Assembly: GCA_021397845.1 (NCBI GenBank)
Contig: CM038052.1
Coordinates: 171,670,182 to 171,734,181, forward strand
DNA from: Areca catechu
Taxonomy: Eukaryota > Streptophyta > Magnoliopsida > Arecales > Arecaceae
DNA: 64,000 nt
Reading direction: 5' to 3'
The notes under the pieces were generated by a model, which saw only the letters and a list, made by a program, of their open reading frames with translations, did no database searches and was not told the origin of the DNA. Of the stretch, positions 46,540-57,240 are shown in pieces. Position numbers and translations under genes: made by a program. Within the stretch, counting starts at the first letter, position 1; each line of letters starts with the position of its first letter.

Positions 46540-48096
46540 AGAGAGAAGAGGAAAAGAAGAAAAGAAAATAAGGGAAAAAGAAAAAGAAAAGAAAAAAGAA
46601 GAAAAAAAGGAAGGGAAAAATAAAAGAAAAAAAGGAAAAATAAGAAGAGGGGAGAAAATGAGAGAGAAAGAGGAGAGAGAAAGAAGAGAGAGGAGAGAGA
46701 AAGAGAAGTGAGAGAAGAGAGAGAAGAGGAGAGAGAAGAGAGAAGAGGAAAAAGAGAAGAGAAAGAATAAGGTAAATAAATAAATATTGGAGAAGAAAGA
46801 TCTAAAAATTTCTTCTATGAATCAAAAAATTATAAAGTTGGAGCTAGGGATCAGTGGATGAGCCACTGATAAAATTGGATAGAAGGTTTTGGATTTATAA
46901 TTACTATAAAATTATTTATTGATATTAAAAATATTATTATAGGAGGACAACTTTTCGGGAAGAGGACATTGAACGAATTTTCTAACACCTTGTTCAGGAT
47001 TCAAGTACAAATTGGTATATAACATGTCAAGTCTATCATTGATAAAGGTAAGAATTTCTGGACATCGACCACCTAATTATATAAAAACTATTATGCATCG
47101 ATGATTTTGCTCCATGTGACATGATAAATGCATGTAATATTATTATTTATTAAGTGCATGTGGTATTTGATAGTCATTTGTTATATATATTCATTTGTTA
47201 AGCATATGTGATTTTATACGAATTATATATTATTAATCTTTGTTGGATAATTTCAGTAATCATGTGCATTACATTGGATGAAAAAGTATGTTTTGATATA
47301 AAATTTGTTGACGAGTATGAACTGATTTTAAGATTGCATGATGGATGGTGGTGCATTGGACTGACCATATATTGATGCATCACTATAGATTGGAAATGTT
47401 GTAACATTGATGCCTTCTACAGATCGAAAATGTAGTATTATTGATGTCTGCCACAGGCCGAAAATATGATACTATTGATATCCCGCCACAGGCCAAAAAT
47501 ATAAAACTATTGATACCCCATCACAGGCCGAAAATATGAAACTATTGATGCCCTGCCATGGACCGAAAATGTAGTTATGGTAGTCTAGAGCCGAGCACTT
47601 TAAGATGATTGAATCTGATTTATGATGATCATGAGAATTTTATGATATGATATTTTGCATCGCATGGTATATATTATTATATATGAATACAGTATTTTGT
47701 AATATTATATATTATTTTTTGATTATTTTTATTATAATGGTGTTGATGTGCAAGAATTTTTACTGGACTGTAAAGCTCACTCTCCAGTTCTTTTTTTTTT
47801 AGAATCGTAGGATGCATAGTAAGGGGCGGGTTGAGTGTGAGATCGAGTACCATAATTTTTAAATTATTTAGTTAGTTCTATTTATGATACTCATGTAACG
47901 AACAAGTTGATCATTTAGTGATCATAAATTGAACGAGTTGATTATTTAATTATTATTAAATTATTTTAATAGTAGTTGGTTAATTAAATTTAATTTCTGG
48001 AAATGATGAGAATCTTATATACTTAGGCCTAGCATGATTTCTAGAATTTGTATGGCCGGTCATATAGCCGATCTCGGTACTGGGTTCGGGACGTGA
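46540..48096. repeat. Right arm of the foldback element
   Basis: Starts with a GA-rich run (46540-46770) complementary to the CT-rich end of the left arm, then sequence pairing with the left arm in reverse order. Contains ~40-bp tandem units (CACAGGCCGAAAATATGA...CTATTGAT) at 47405-47580. Confidence 0.75.
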
Positions 48097-48125
48097 CAAG
48101 AGTCCTCTATTTCCATGGTTCTCAT

Positions 48126-48410
48126 AAGAAATCCATTACCTAGAGTGGCAAGCCAACGTCATAATGGTGGAAAAGGCTAATGGCAAGTGAAATTTGTATG
48201 GACTACATCGATCTTAACAAAGTCTATCCCAAAGACAACTTCCCGCTTCCAAGAATCAACTAGCTTATAGATGCCATCTCAAGACACAAGCTTTTGAGCT
48301 TCATGGATACCTTCTTGGGATATAACCAAATCCAAATGGTGCCCAAGAATAAGAAGATGTTCATCACTAGCAAAGTTTTGTACTATTATAAATTAATGTT
48401 GTTTCATGCA
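48126..48410 (+). pseudogene. Tat-type gypsy relic: RT fingers/palm, resumed
   Basis: In changing frames the sense strand reads WQANVIMV, FVWTTSILTKSIPKTTSRFQ (out of frame) and SKVLYYYKLMLFHA, aligning with the RT segment from LANVVMV to FCYRMMPFG in the young element (54190-54460). Similarity ends near 48410. Confidence 0.75.
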
Positions 48411-49879
48411 TAATTTTTTTTTATGCGATGCATGGTAAAGTCGGCAATGTTACATTACTGGCTTTACTGTGCTAGCTTCATAGTGCATCGCATAAATACA
48501 ATTTACGAATGAAACAGGGGCGGGTCATCAATTTTTTTTTCAATCTCGCGGATACCATGGGATCGATTTTGGCCATTCGGCAGCCTCCCCCTTCCTTTCC
48601 TTCCATTTTCTCCCATCCCCCTTCTCTCTCTTTTTTTTCCTTTCTCGGAGGAGGGTAGAGCCTTGGAGGCTTCGGCAGCCCTCCAATGGCCACCCTCGAC
48701 CTCCGTTTCTTCCCTCTTCCCCTCCCCTTCTTTTTCTCTCTGGTTCTCCTTCTTCACTATTTTTATTTTGGCATTAGTTCAGGCCTGGTATGGTCTGGTA
48801 TGGAAGCATACCAATCAACCAGTTGGCTGGCATGAGGTCTGGTTCCGAGTTGGCGAACCTTAGGTCCTCTTATTTGATTTGGATCTGGTAATAACATTTA
48901 TATCGAAGGCTTTGGTTGGATCTTGACCACTAGATGAATTGATTTTGAAAGATCCCTTCTTTTATTGTAATCTATTTTGATTTTGGCCATTTGAATTTAA
49001 TAATTTGATCTCTGTCATCAAATTATCCATAGCCACGCTTGTGACATCAAATTATCAGTAAACGTGTGCCTGTCAGATTACCCATACATGGGATTGTGAC
49101 CAAGAAATGAAACAACAGTATCGAGGCCCTACCAGTATTTTATTGGGTTGGTACAGTACACGGTTGATACCGTCCAAATCTGGGGATGGTCCAACTCTGG
49201 GTTCGTAAATATTTGTTTAGTTTTTCCATGTTCAAGTGGTCATGTTTACGCGTAGTATGGTGGCCCGTATTGGTGTTCACAGTCATGGTTTCAATAATAT
49301 TAAAATATTACTAGTAGATACAAATGAAACATCACTTATAAATCATATTATGTATAATAGAATCAAAGATGTATGGTGCTGGGATGCGTATATGATTCAG
49401 ATGCATATACGACAGGGATACTAGGAGCTGGATGTCAGTGTCCATGTAGCTCATTAGGTGTAAAACAATTTTAGATATAATGATACCATAAATCTTAGAA
49501 AAATATATGATACAACTAGTTATTGATAATAAATAACTATAATTTTTAGCTGATGCAAAACAGAATTCCTTAGGCATAATGATTAAGCTCATGGTTCGTC
49601 GTTTCGGTACCGAACCCTGGACTGGTACCATTCTATTATAGTATTGGTATGGAATAGGTAAAGTTTAGTATATCGAGTGTTGGTATGGTATGGTGGCCAT
49701 CGCTTAGATGGTACGAGGAGGACTCTGATCATTGAAAAATTTTGATCATGACACTTTCATGTTGCATGATATCTTCCTTACAGGATAAGGAAGATACAGA
49801 AGAACAACACGATAGAAGAAATGAGAATACCACAGGCAAATCAATAATAAAGAAAGCCATTTTATGGCCTGTCAAAAAT
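48411..49879 (+). other. Intron/TE stretch without gene; dispersed repeat pieces
   Basis: 48500-48770 has a pyrimidine-rich core. 48780-48870, 49130-49200 and 49590-49700 carry GGTATGGTCTGGTATGG-like pieces of the GGTACGG repeat family. No coding region. Confidence 0.5.
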
Positions 49880-49884
49880 GGATG
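49880..49884. repeat. Target-site duplication of the Tat element (left)
   Basis: GGATG, repeated at 62640-62644. Confidence 0.94.
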
Positions 49885-51597
49885 TGTTATAGCCGTAACG
49901 ATGACGTGGCCGGGCTCAGATACCGCCAAATATGATCGAGCCACGTGGAGGTTTTTTCGGCCGAGTCAGTGCCACATCGTCAAGGCCGAGCTCGGCAAGA
50001 CTACTCCGCCAGACGACTTCCTAAGACAAGCTGCTCTCGCCGAAGTCGAGCTCGGTTCGGGGCTCCTCTACCACCTCGCCTGGCGCCCACCCAGGAGGGG
50101 TCCGCCTAGGCCGAGGTCACTCGATCCTTCGCTCCTTCGCCAGGTGGCCCTCCCGGAGACGGGCCCACCTCGGCCGAAGCCAGGCGACCTCCTGCCACCT
50201 CGCCAGGTGTCCACCCAGGAGGGGTCCACCTAGGCCGAGGTCGGCCGATCCCTCGCTCCTTCGCCAGGTGGCCCCCCCGGAGATGGGCCCACCTCGGTCG
50301 AAGCCAGGCGACCTCCTGCCACCTCGCCAGGTGTCCACCCAGGAGGGGTCCACCTAGGTCGAGGTCGGCCGATCCTTCGCTCCTTCGCCAGGTGGCCCCC
50401 GGAGACGAGCCCACCTCGGCCGAAGCTAGGCGACCTCCTGCCACCTCGCCAGGTGTCCACCCAGGAGGGGTCCACCTAGGCCGAGGTCGGCCGATCCTTC
50501 GCTCCTTCGCTAGGTGGCTCCCGGAGACAGGCCCACCTCGGCCGAAGCCAGGCGACCTCCTGCCACCTCGCCAGGTGTCCACCCAGGAGGGGTCCACCTA
50601 GGCCGAGGTCGGCCGATCCTTCGCTCCTTCGCCAGGTGGCCCCCGGAGACGGGCCCACCTCGGCCGAAGCCAGGCGACCCCCTGCCACCTCGCCAGGTGT
50701 CCACCCAGGAGGGGTCCACCTAGGCCGAGGTCGGTGGATCCTTCGCTCCTTCGCCAGGTGGCCCCCAGAGACGGGCCCACCTCGGCCGAAGCCAGGCCGC
50801 CCGTACGGAGGTCCCAGGGAAGGAGGCGCAGGCCCCGAGGTCATCCCTCGGGCCGTACGCATCACAGACGGCGCCCCGTACGGATGGCGGCGGCACGCGA
50901 AACACCATTTGCATCGGCCCGACAGGTCCTGCAGTCGAGAGGCGCGATTCTGACAAAGCAGGCCCCATAGATAGATGGCGCCCACACTTGGAAAAGAGAG
51001 CGCTCTCACTGGGCCCGAGGTCTGACCGGCCGCCTTACCAGCGCCGCCCCCCTTTTCTGTTTTTGCCTTTTCCCTGTTGGGCTCGGTGGACGAGGTCGGA
51101 AAGCCGCCTGGCCCTCCTCACCGAAAAGGGGAAAGAGAAAGGGACGGGGGAGGGGAGCCTCCCAGGAGGAGAAGACAGGCGAACGACGGGAAGAGATAAA
51201 AGGAAGGAATCTGGGGACGACAAGGTAAGCGAACAAGCCTGGGGACAAGGAAGAAGCAGCGGCAAAAGGCCTCGCTCCGAGAGTGAGATCCAAGATCCCG
51301 AGAGGGGATCGCTCGGCATGAGCTCGGCAAGGAGGCCCGGCCGAATTTCTGGTCCCCAGTGCACCTTTCTTTCTAGTAAATTCTCTAAGTCTGGAACCCT
51401 TTCGGGGGTCCGTCTTGGAGAGTCTGTTCCTTCTCGTCGTCTACTGACTTGACCGTCGGAGCTCCCTCGTCGGGATCCCCGGCCAGGGTCTTCTAACCCT
51501 TCTTGCAGGTTCGCCGCAGCCTAGGAGGCTCCCTCGCCAGGCGGTCAGGAAGGATCCACGGATCCGAGGCACGGGCGCGGCGACGAGAGCGGCAACA
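49885..51597 (+). repeat. Tat element 5' LTR
   Basis: 1,713 bp. It differs from the 3' LTR mainly in the first ~120 bases, where most changes are C/T or G/A. A GATAAAAGG at 51195-51203 is a possible TATA box. CCACGTGG at 49942-49949 is a palindromic G-box present in both LTRs. Confidence 0.96.
50090..50810 (+). repeat. Tandem array (~122 bp x 6) in the 5' LTR
   Basis: GGGCCCACCTCGG-type landmarks occur at 50161, 50285, 50407, 50529, 50651 and 50773. Units contain CCACCTCGCCAGGTGTCCAC and GATCCTTCGCTCCTTCGCCA. Repeat-driven open frames on both strands (WVDTWRGGR..., GVHPGGVHLG...) are not genes. Confidence 0.95.
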
Positions 51598-51600
51598 GAT

Positions 51601-51618
51601 TGGCGCGCCAGGTAGGGG
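51601..51618 (+). other. Tat element primer-binding site
   Basis: TGGCGCGCCAGGTAGGGG starts 3 bases after the LTR. Its complement ends CGCCA as a tRNA 3' end must. I have not assigned the tRNA with certainty. Confidence 0.8.
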
Positions 51619-51676
51619 GGCAGGACACCAAACCCTAGCGGGAGCCAGCTTTCTGCAGGTGTCGCGCTCTCTGACA

Positions 51677-53727
51677 ATGGTGGTCACTCGTGGCCGCGAG
51701 GCGTCCACCAGCCGTGTGGGGGAGGTTCACTCCCCTCCAGCGGCCCACAGCCCGGAGAGGGAGCTTCCAGCTCCCCCTCCTCTTCCACCACAGCCTACCT
51801 CAACGGACGGACCCCTTGCGGCCGTCATCCAACAGCTGCAGACCTTGACCTCGGCGGTCCGGCAGCTTCAGCATCAGCAACGGTCCCTAGCCACGCAGCC
51901 GCAGCCAGGGACCCCCGCGGCCCGAGCCGCGGGGCAGCGTGGGAGCCTGCGCTCCATCCAGGGCAGGCCATCCCATCCGAGGGCCGTCTCCAACCCCCGT
52001 GGGAGCCACCAAGCTCCCGCAAAAAGAAACTACTCCGGTTCGGAGGATCACGAGAGTCGATCCCCGGCCGACGAGGCCGAAACGGCGCATCGCAGCAAGC
52101 GACGCCGAGGCATGACTTCGCGCCGAGACCGATCGGCGCCCCCTTCACCCGCAGCCTCGGTGGAAGACTCCACCGACGAAGCCATCAGGCGCCAGGCCGG
52201 AGGCGCCTGGAGGAGCATGAGCGCAAGCTGGCGGAGTTCGCCCGCCGATTCGCCGACCTGCAGAACCCGTCGGCGGACCCGGCGGGCTACGACTCCCGTC
52301 CCCCTTTCTCTGAAGAAATCCAGGCGGAGCCGATCCCAAAACGGTTCCGCATGCCGCAGGTGGATCCCTACGACGGGACCACCGACCCTCTGGACCATCT
52401 GGAGAGCTACAAAGCTCTCATGAGGGTCCAGGAGGCCACCGACGCTCTTCTGTGCATCGCCTTCCCGGCCACCCTCTGGAAGGCCGCTCGAGTCTGGTTC
52501 ACCCGCCTCGAGCCCGGATCCATTTGCTCCTTCCATCAGCTGGAAGGGAAGTTTGTGGCACACTTCGACGCTTGTCGAAAGGTGCCGAGAGAGGTGGACA
52601 GCCTCTTCTCCATCCGCCAGCAGGACCAGGAGCTGCTCCGGGACTACACCCGTTTCAAGACCGCAGCCCTAGAAATCTACAGCCTGGACGAGCCCGTCGC
52701 CATGTTGGCTCTGAAGCACGGGCTCAAGACGTCCCGCCTGACCTACTCCCTGGACAAGAAGCCGCCCAGGACGTACTCCGAGCTCCTCCTCCGCGCCCAC
52801 AAGTACATCCGAGCGGAGGAGGCCGACCGCACCCGTCGAGAGTTGGACGGGAAGACTCCTAAGAGGCCGCCCCCAAGAGATACCTCGGGAGCTCGGAAGC
52901 CCGGTCCATCTGCCGACCCTCGCCCGAATCCAAGGCCGAGGGGCGAGGCCACTCCCGAGCGGAGGTACACCCCTCTCCTCGCACCTCGGACGAAGATCCT
53001 CATGAAAATCGAGGGCGAGCGTTACCTCCGCCGACCTCCTCCTCAGAACCCGAGAGCCACCCGGGACAAATCGAAGTACTGCCAGTTCCACCGCGAGCAC
53101 GGTCACGACACGGAGGAGTGTCGCAACCTGAAGCGGGAGATCGAGGAGCTGATTAGGAGGGGCTACCTCAGGAAGTTCGTCAAGAACGAGGCCCCCTCGG
53201 AGGGGCAGCCGCTCGCGACCTTACCGCCCGTCCCTGCAATCGATAACCGCCCAACGGAGAAGCCCGTGGGCATGATCTCGCGCGGGGTCGGTCGAGCGGC
53301 GAAGAGAGCCCGGGAAATCGGGAACCCGGAGAATGTAATCCCTCCCGAGGGGGGGAAGGGTAATGAAAATGTAAACAACGATGCCGTGGTGGTCGAGATG
53401 ACCATCGCAAAGCATCCTGTACATCGAATCATGGTGGATAGTGGAAGCTCGGCTGATGTACTTTTTTACGACGCTTTCTCTCGGATGAACTTGTCCCACA
53501 ATCAGCTGAGACCGGTGCACACCCCCCTTGTGGGTTTTACAGGGGACTCCGTGGGGGTCGAAGGGGAGATTACTCTCCCGGTCACCGCCGGATTCCCACC
53601 CCGGCAGACGACCGTCCTAATAACATTTACCGTCGTCAGACTCCCTTCGCCTTACAACGCCATTCTCGGGCGTCCCGGGCTCAACCAACTGGACGCTACG
53701 ATCTCCACGAGAAGGTTATTGGTATAG
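51677..53727 (+). pseudogene. Tat element gag-protease (one frameshift, terminal stop)
   Basis: Start at ATG 51677, 80 bases after the LTR (MVVTRGREAS). A Pro/Gln/Arg-rich N-terminal region runs to ~52195, where a 1-base frameshift moves coding to the frame of 52351-53727. That frame has the gag core (DPYDGTTDPLDHLESYKAL, VWFTRLEPGSICSFHQL), a knuckle-like CQFHREHGHDTEEC (53080-53121) and the retropepsin active site VDSGSSADVLFYD (53431-53469). The frame ends at TAG 53725-53727 before RT. Gag would form particles and the protease would cut the polyprotein. Confidence 0.93.
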
Positions 53728-53754
53728 TTCCCTACGCCTTCCGGGCTCGGGGAG

Positions 53755-54984
53755 ATGAAGGGGACGACCCAGCCAGTCCCGCTCTGCCTCCAGACGGTCC
53801 CGAGCGCCCGGGGCGCGGAGCTCGCCCCCGATATCGACGACCTCGACCTTAGAGAGAAGGAACCCAGGGGAGGGCCCGTAGAGCGCCTGCTGACTTTTCC
53901 CCTCGGTTCGGATCCGCTGAAGACGGTGCAAGTCGGGGCCCAGCTCCTTGAAGAAGAACGGACCCGCCTGCTGGAGTTCCTCCGCGCGAACACTGACGTG
54001 TTCGCCTGGTCAGCAACCGACATGCCGGGCATCCCGCCCGAGGTCATCACGCATAGGCTAAACGTGGACCCAAGTTGCCGCCCGGTCCGCCAGAAGAAGA
54101 GGAGCTTCGCCATGGAAAGGCAGAAGGCGATCAACGAGGAAGTGAAGCTCCTCGCCGCCGGTTTTGTGCGGGAGGTCCAGTATCCCAGCTGGCTGGCAAA
54201 TGTGGTCATGGTGAGAAAAAGTAGTGGTAAGTGGAGGATCTGTGTGGACTACACCAACCTCAACCGAGCTTGCCCAAAGGATAGCTTTCCTCTTCCAAAG
54301 ATCGATCAGCTGGTCGACACCATCTCGGGACATCGCCTCCTGTCGTTCATGGACGCCTTCTCCGGATACAACCAGATCCGAATGAGCCCGGAGGACGAAG
54401 AGCATACCGCCTTCATAACTGACCGCGGAACTTTTTGCTACAGGATGATGCCATTCGGCCTCAAGAACGCGGGGGCAACGTACCAGCGCTTGGTCAATAG
54501 AATTTTCAAAGACCAGATCGGCCGCAACATGCAGGTGTACGTGGACGACATGCTGGTAATGAGCAAACCTGATTCGGACCACGTGGCCGACTTAGCAGAG
54601 ACGTTCGGCAACCTCCGACGCCATCAGATGAAGCTGAACCCGGCGAAGTGCGCCTTTGGCGTCTCCGCCGGGAAATTCCTAGGATTTATGGTGACCCAAA
54701 GAGGAATTGAGGCCAACCCGGAGAAGGTCCAGGCCATCCTGGACATGGAGCAGCCCGCCTCCAAGAAGCAAGTGCAGCAACTCACCGGCCGAGTTGCGGC
54801 CCTCAGCCGCTTTATCTCCAGGTCGGCAGACCGCTGTCGTCCCTTCTTCAAGGTGCTGAGAAAGATGAACGACTTCGCTTGGACCGAGGAATGCCAGAAG
54901 GCCTTCGAGGAGCTGAAGAAGACGCTTGCGTCGCCACCATTGCTGTCCAGCCCGAGGAGGGGGAGGAGCTTATCCTCTACCTAG
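53755..54984 (+). pseudogene. Tat element reverse transcriptase
   Basis: 409 residues open from the methionine at 53755, although the original frame begins upstream after the TAG at 53725. RT motifs are in order: WRICVDYTNLNRACPKDSFP, SFMDAFSGYNQI, FCYRMMPFGLKNAGATYQRL and the catalytic YVDD at 54538-54549, followed by AGKFLGFMV and the connection region (FEELKKTLASPPLL). All catalytic Asp are present. A frameshift near 54930-54960 separates it from RNase H. Confidence 0.94.
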
Positions 54985-55877
54985 CGGTCACCCCGGAAGC
55001 CGTCAGCTCGGTCTTGGTTCGGACCGATGGCCAGGGGGTCCAGCGGCCGGTATATTATACCAGCAAGCTTCTCCGCGACGCGGAACTCAGGTATTCTCGG
55101 CCTGAGAAACTCGTTTTTGCGCTAATAGTGTTTGCCCAGCATCTCAGACCCTATTTCCAAGCGCACCCCATCGCTGTCCTGACGGATCAACCGCTGAAAG
55201 CAGTGCTCAGTCGACCCGATACCTCGGGACGATTGGCAAAGTGGGCACTGAAGCTCAGCGAGTTCGACATTACGTACAGACCAAGGTCGGCCATGAAGGC
55301 ACAGGTGCTGGCCGACTTCTTGGTCGAATGTGCAGGCTTGGGCAAGGAGCCCGAGGAAGGCCCCTCATGCCAGCCGATGGAGATAGGCACCGATGAGCCC
55401 GGAGAGGACGCCTGGATCCTCCATGTGGACGGAGCCTCAAACTCCGGCGGGAGCGGGGCTGGGCTCATCCTTGCCAACAGCGACGGGGTCGTCGCCGAAT
55501 GCGCACTCCGTTTCCAATTCCCCGCGACAAATAACCAGGCGGAGTACGAAGCACTTCTTGCCGGACTGAGAGTCTCCCGCGAGCTGGGCGTAACCAACCT
55601 CAAAGCTTTCACTGATTCCCAGCTCGTGGTGGGACAGGTCTCCGGGGAGTATGTCGCACATGACCCCCAAATGGCGAAATACTTGGAGCTCGTCAAGGCG
55701 GGTGCGTCCAGATTCCGGCGCTTCAACATCTTCCACATCCCCCGCAGGGAGAACGCCCGCGCGGACACTCTCTCGCCTGGCGACCCTGCCGGACTCGATG
55801 CTGGGACGCGTTCATGTGGAGCGCCTCGAGATCCCAAGCCTCGAGGCACCGGTGGAGGTCCATCAGGTCAGCCATGA
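54930..55877 (+). pseudogene. Tat element dual RNase H region
   Basis: Coding resumes in the 54879-55877 frame. The first RNase H (to ~55330) is the Ty3-type domain (LILYLAVTPEAVSSVLVR, PVYYTSKLLRDAE, RPYFQAHPIAVLTDQPL). A second, archaeal-type RNase H follows (55415-55790) with all four acidic positions visible: HVDGASN, NNQAEYEAL, FTDSQLVV and NARADTLS. Two RNase H domains in tandem are a hallmark of Tat elements. The frame shifts again near 55770-55800. Confidence 0.93.
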
Positions 55878-57117
55878 ACCCAGCTGGATGGACAAGTACG
55901 CCGAATACATCACCAGTGGCACCCTGCCGGAGGACCGCGAGGCGGCTCGCCTTATCAGAAAGAAAGCTGTGCGGTTCGTCCTGATGGACGGGCAGTTGTA
56001 TCGAAGATCCTACTCCTACCCCCTCCTCAAGTGCGTAGGACCCACGGAAGCCAAGCTTGTGCTCCAGGAGATTCACGAAGGCGTCTGCGGGAACCACGTT
56101 GGGGGCAGGGCATTGGCGTACAAGGCCCTCCGTTAGGGCTACTTCTGGGAGACAATGAAGGAGGACACCGCTGACTTCGTGAAGAAGTGCGACCGGTGCC
56201 AGCGTCACGCCACGGTGCAACGGCAGCCCTCCAACCCAATCTCCCAGCTCTCAGCTCCCTGGCTGTTCGTCCAGTAGGGAATGGACCTCCTGGGCCCATT
56301 CCCACCGGCGTCCGGACAGCGGAAGTTCTTGATAGTGGCCATCGACTACTTCACGAAGTGGGTTGAGGTCGAGCCCTTGGCGAGGATCACCGAAGCAAAC
56401 GTCGCCAAGTTCTTTTGGAAGTCAATCGTTTGCCGCTTCGGCCTCCCCCACACCGTGGTTACTGACAACAGGCGCCAGTTCGACTGCCGGGAGTTCGAAG
56501 AGTTCTGCAGCGACCTCGGCATCAGGCATCGCTTCACCTCGGTGGCGCATCCCCAGACCAATGGGGAGGCCGAAGTCACGAACAGGACCATTCTTCAGGG
56601 CCTCCGCACGCGGCTGGACCAGGCCAAGGACAGGTGGGCCGAAGAGCTCCCCAGCGTCCTCTGGGCATACCACACCACCCCGAGGACGGCTACCGACGAG
56701 ACCCCGTTCAACCTCGTCTTCGGAGCTGAGGCGGTCATCCTGATCGAGCTCAGCCTACCCACGCTGCGTGTGGAGTAATATGACGAGACAAAAAACCCAG
56801 CCAGGATGATGCTCAACCTTGACCTTCTCGAGGAAACGAGGGACAAGGCCCAAGTTCGAATGGCGGCGTATAGGCAGCGTGTGGCCAGGTATTACAACTC
56901 CCGAGTGCGGCCGAAGGTTTTTCGTCCCGGAGATTTGGTCCTCCGGTGCGTTGAAGCTTCCCAGCCACGGGAATGCGGCAAGCTCTCGCCCAACTGGGAA
57001 GGCCCATACCGGGTGGCAGAAGCCCTCCCTCATGGCGCATACTACCTGGAGGAGTTGGGAGGTGCCAGGTTCCCCCGGACGTGGAACGCCTCGAATCTAA
57101 GGATGTATTATCAGTGA
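55790..57117 (+). pseudogene. Tat element integrase (three nonsense codons)
   Basis: Zinc-binding HHCC domain from ~56060 (EIHEGVCGNHVGG ... KKCDRCQ). The catalytic core starts at MDLLGPF (56281), with the second Asp in VVTDNRR and Glu in TNGEAEVTNR. The C-terminal domain (56806-57117) has VRPKVFRPGDLVLR and ends at TGA after NLRMYYQ. In-frame stops at TAG 56134-56136, TAG 56276-56278 and TAA 56776-56778 interrupt it. The catalytic residues themselves are intact. Confidence 0.94.
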
Positions 57118-57240
57118 TGTAAGGTTCCCTACTCCTGTAATAAAGTTCCCCCGCTTCAAACGCTCTCTTCTCGCTTTGAAGGAAAACCGGCGCATGGCCC
57201 TGGGCTCGGCATGACCAACCATGGCCGGCGGCCGAAGGAA

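Larger units (their letters stand above)
44155..48123. mobile_element. ~4-kb foldback (long inverted-repeat) element inside the gypsy relic
   Basis: The left end TCACGCCCCAAACCCAGCAT and the reverse complement of the right end GTCACGTCCCGAACCCAGTA are inverted repeats. Matching continues inwards for ~1.5 kb per side: for example, GTGAGCTTTACAATCCAGTAAG near 44468 pairs with 47765-47785, and GATCCCTAGCT near 45401 pairs with 46840-46850. No transposase. The host gypsy RT frame stops at 44154 and resumes at ~48126, with TCAAGAAAT before and ATAAGAAAT after: a 9-bp near-duplication, as made by Mutator-like transposases. The right end has ~27 extra bases beyond the TIR (48097-48123), so the exact right end is uncertain. 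Confidence 0.8.

Noticed and set aside
45498..46711. Lys/Glu/Arg-rich and Phe/Leu-rich frames inside the foldback element
   Set aside because: They translate the complementary CT and GA tracts of the two arms.
50106..51009. Repetitive open frames in the Tat LTRs (both strands)
   Set aside because: Products of the GC-rich ~122-bp repeats; the same frames appear on both strands and in non-coding LTR sequence.
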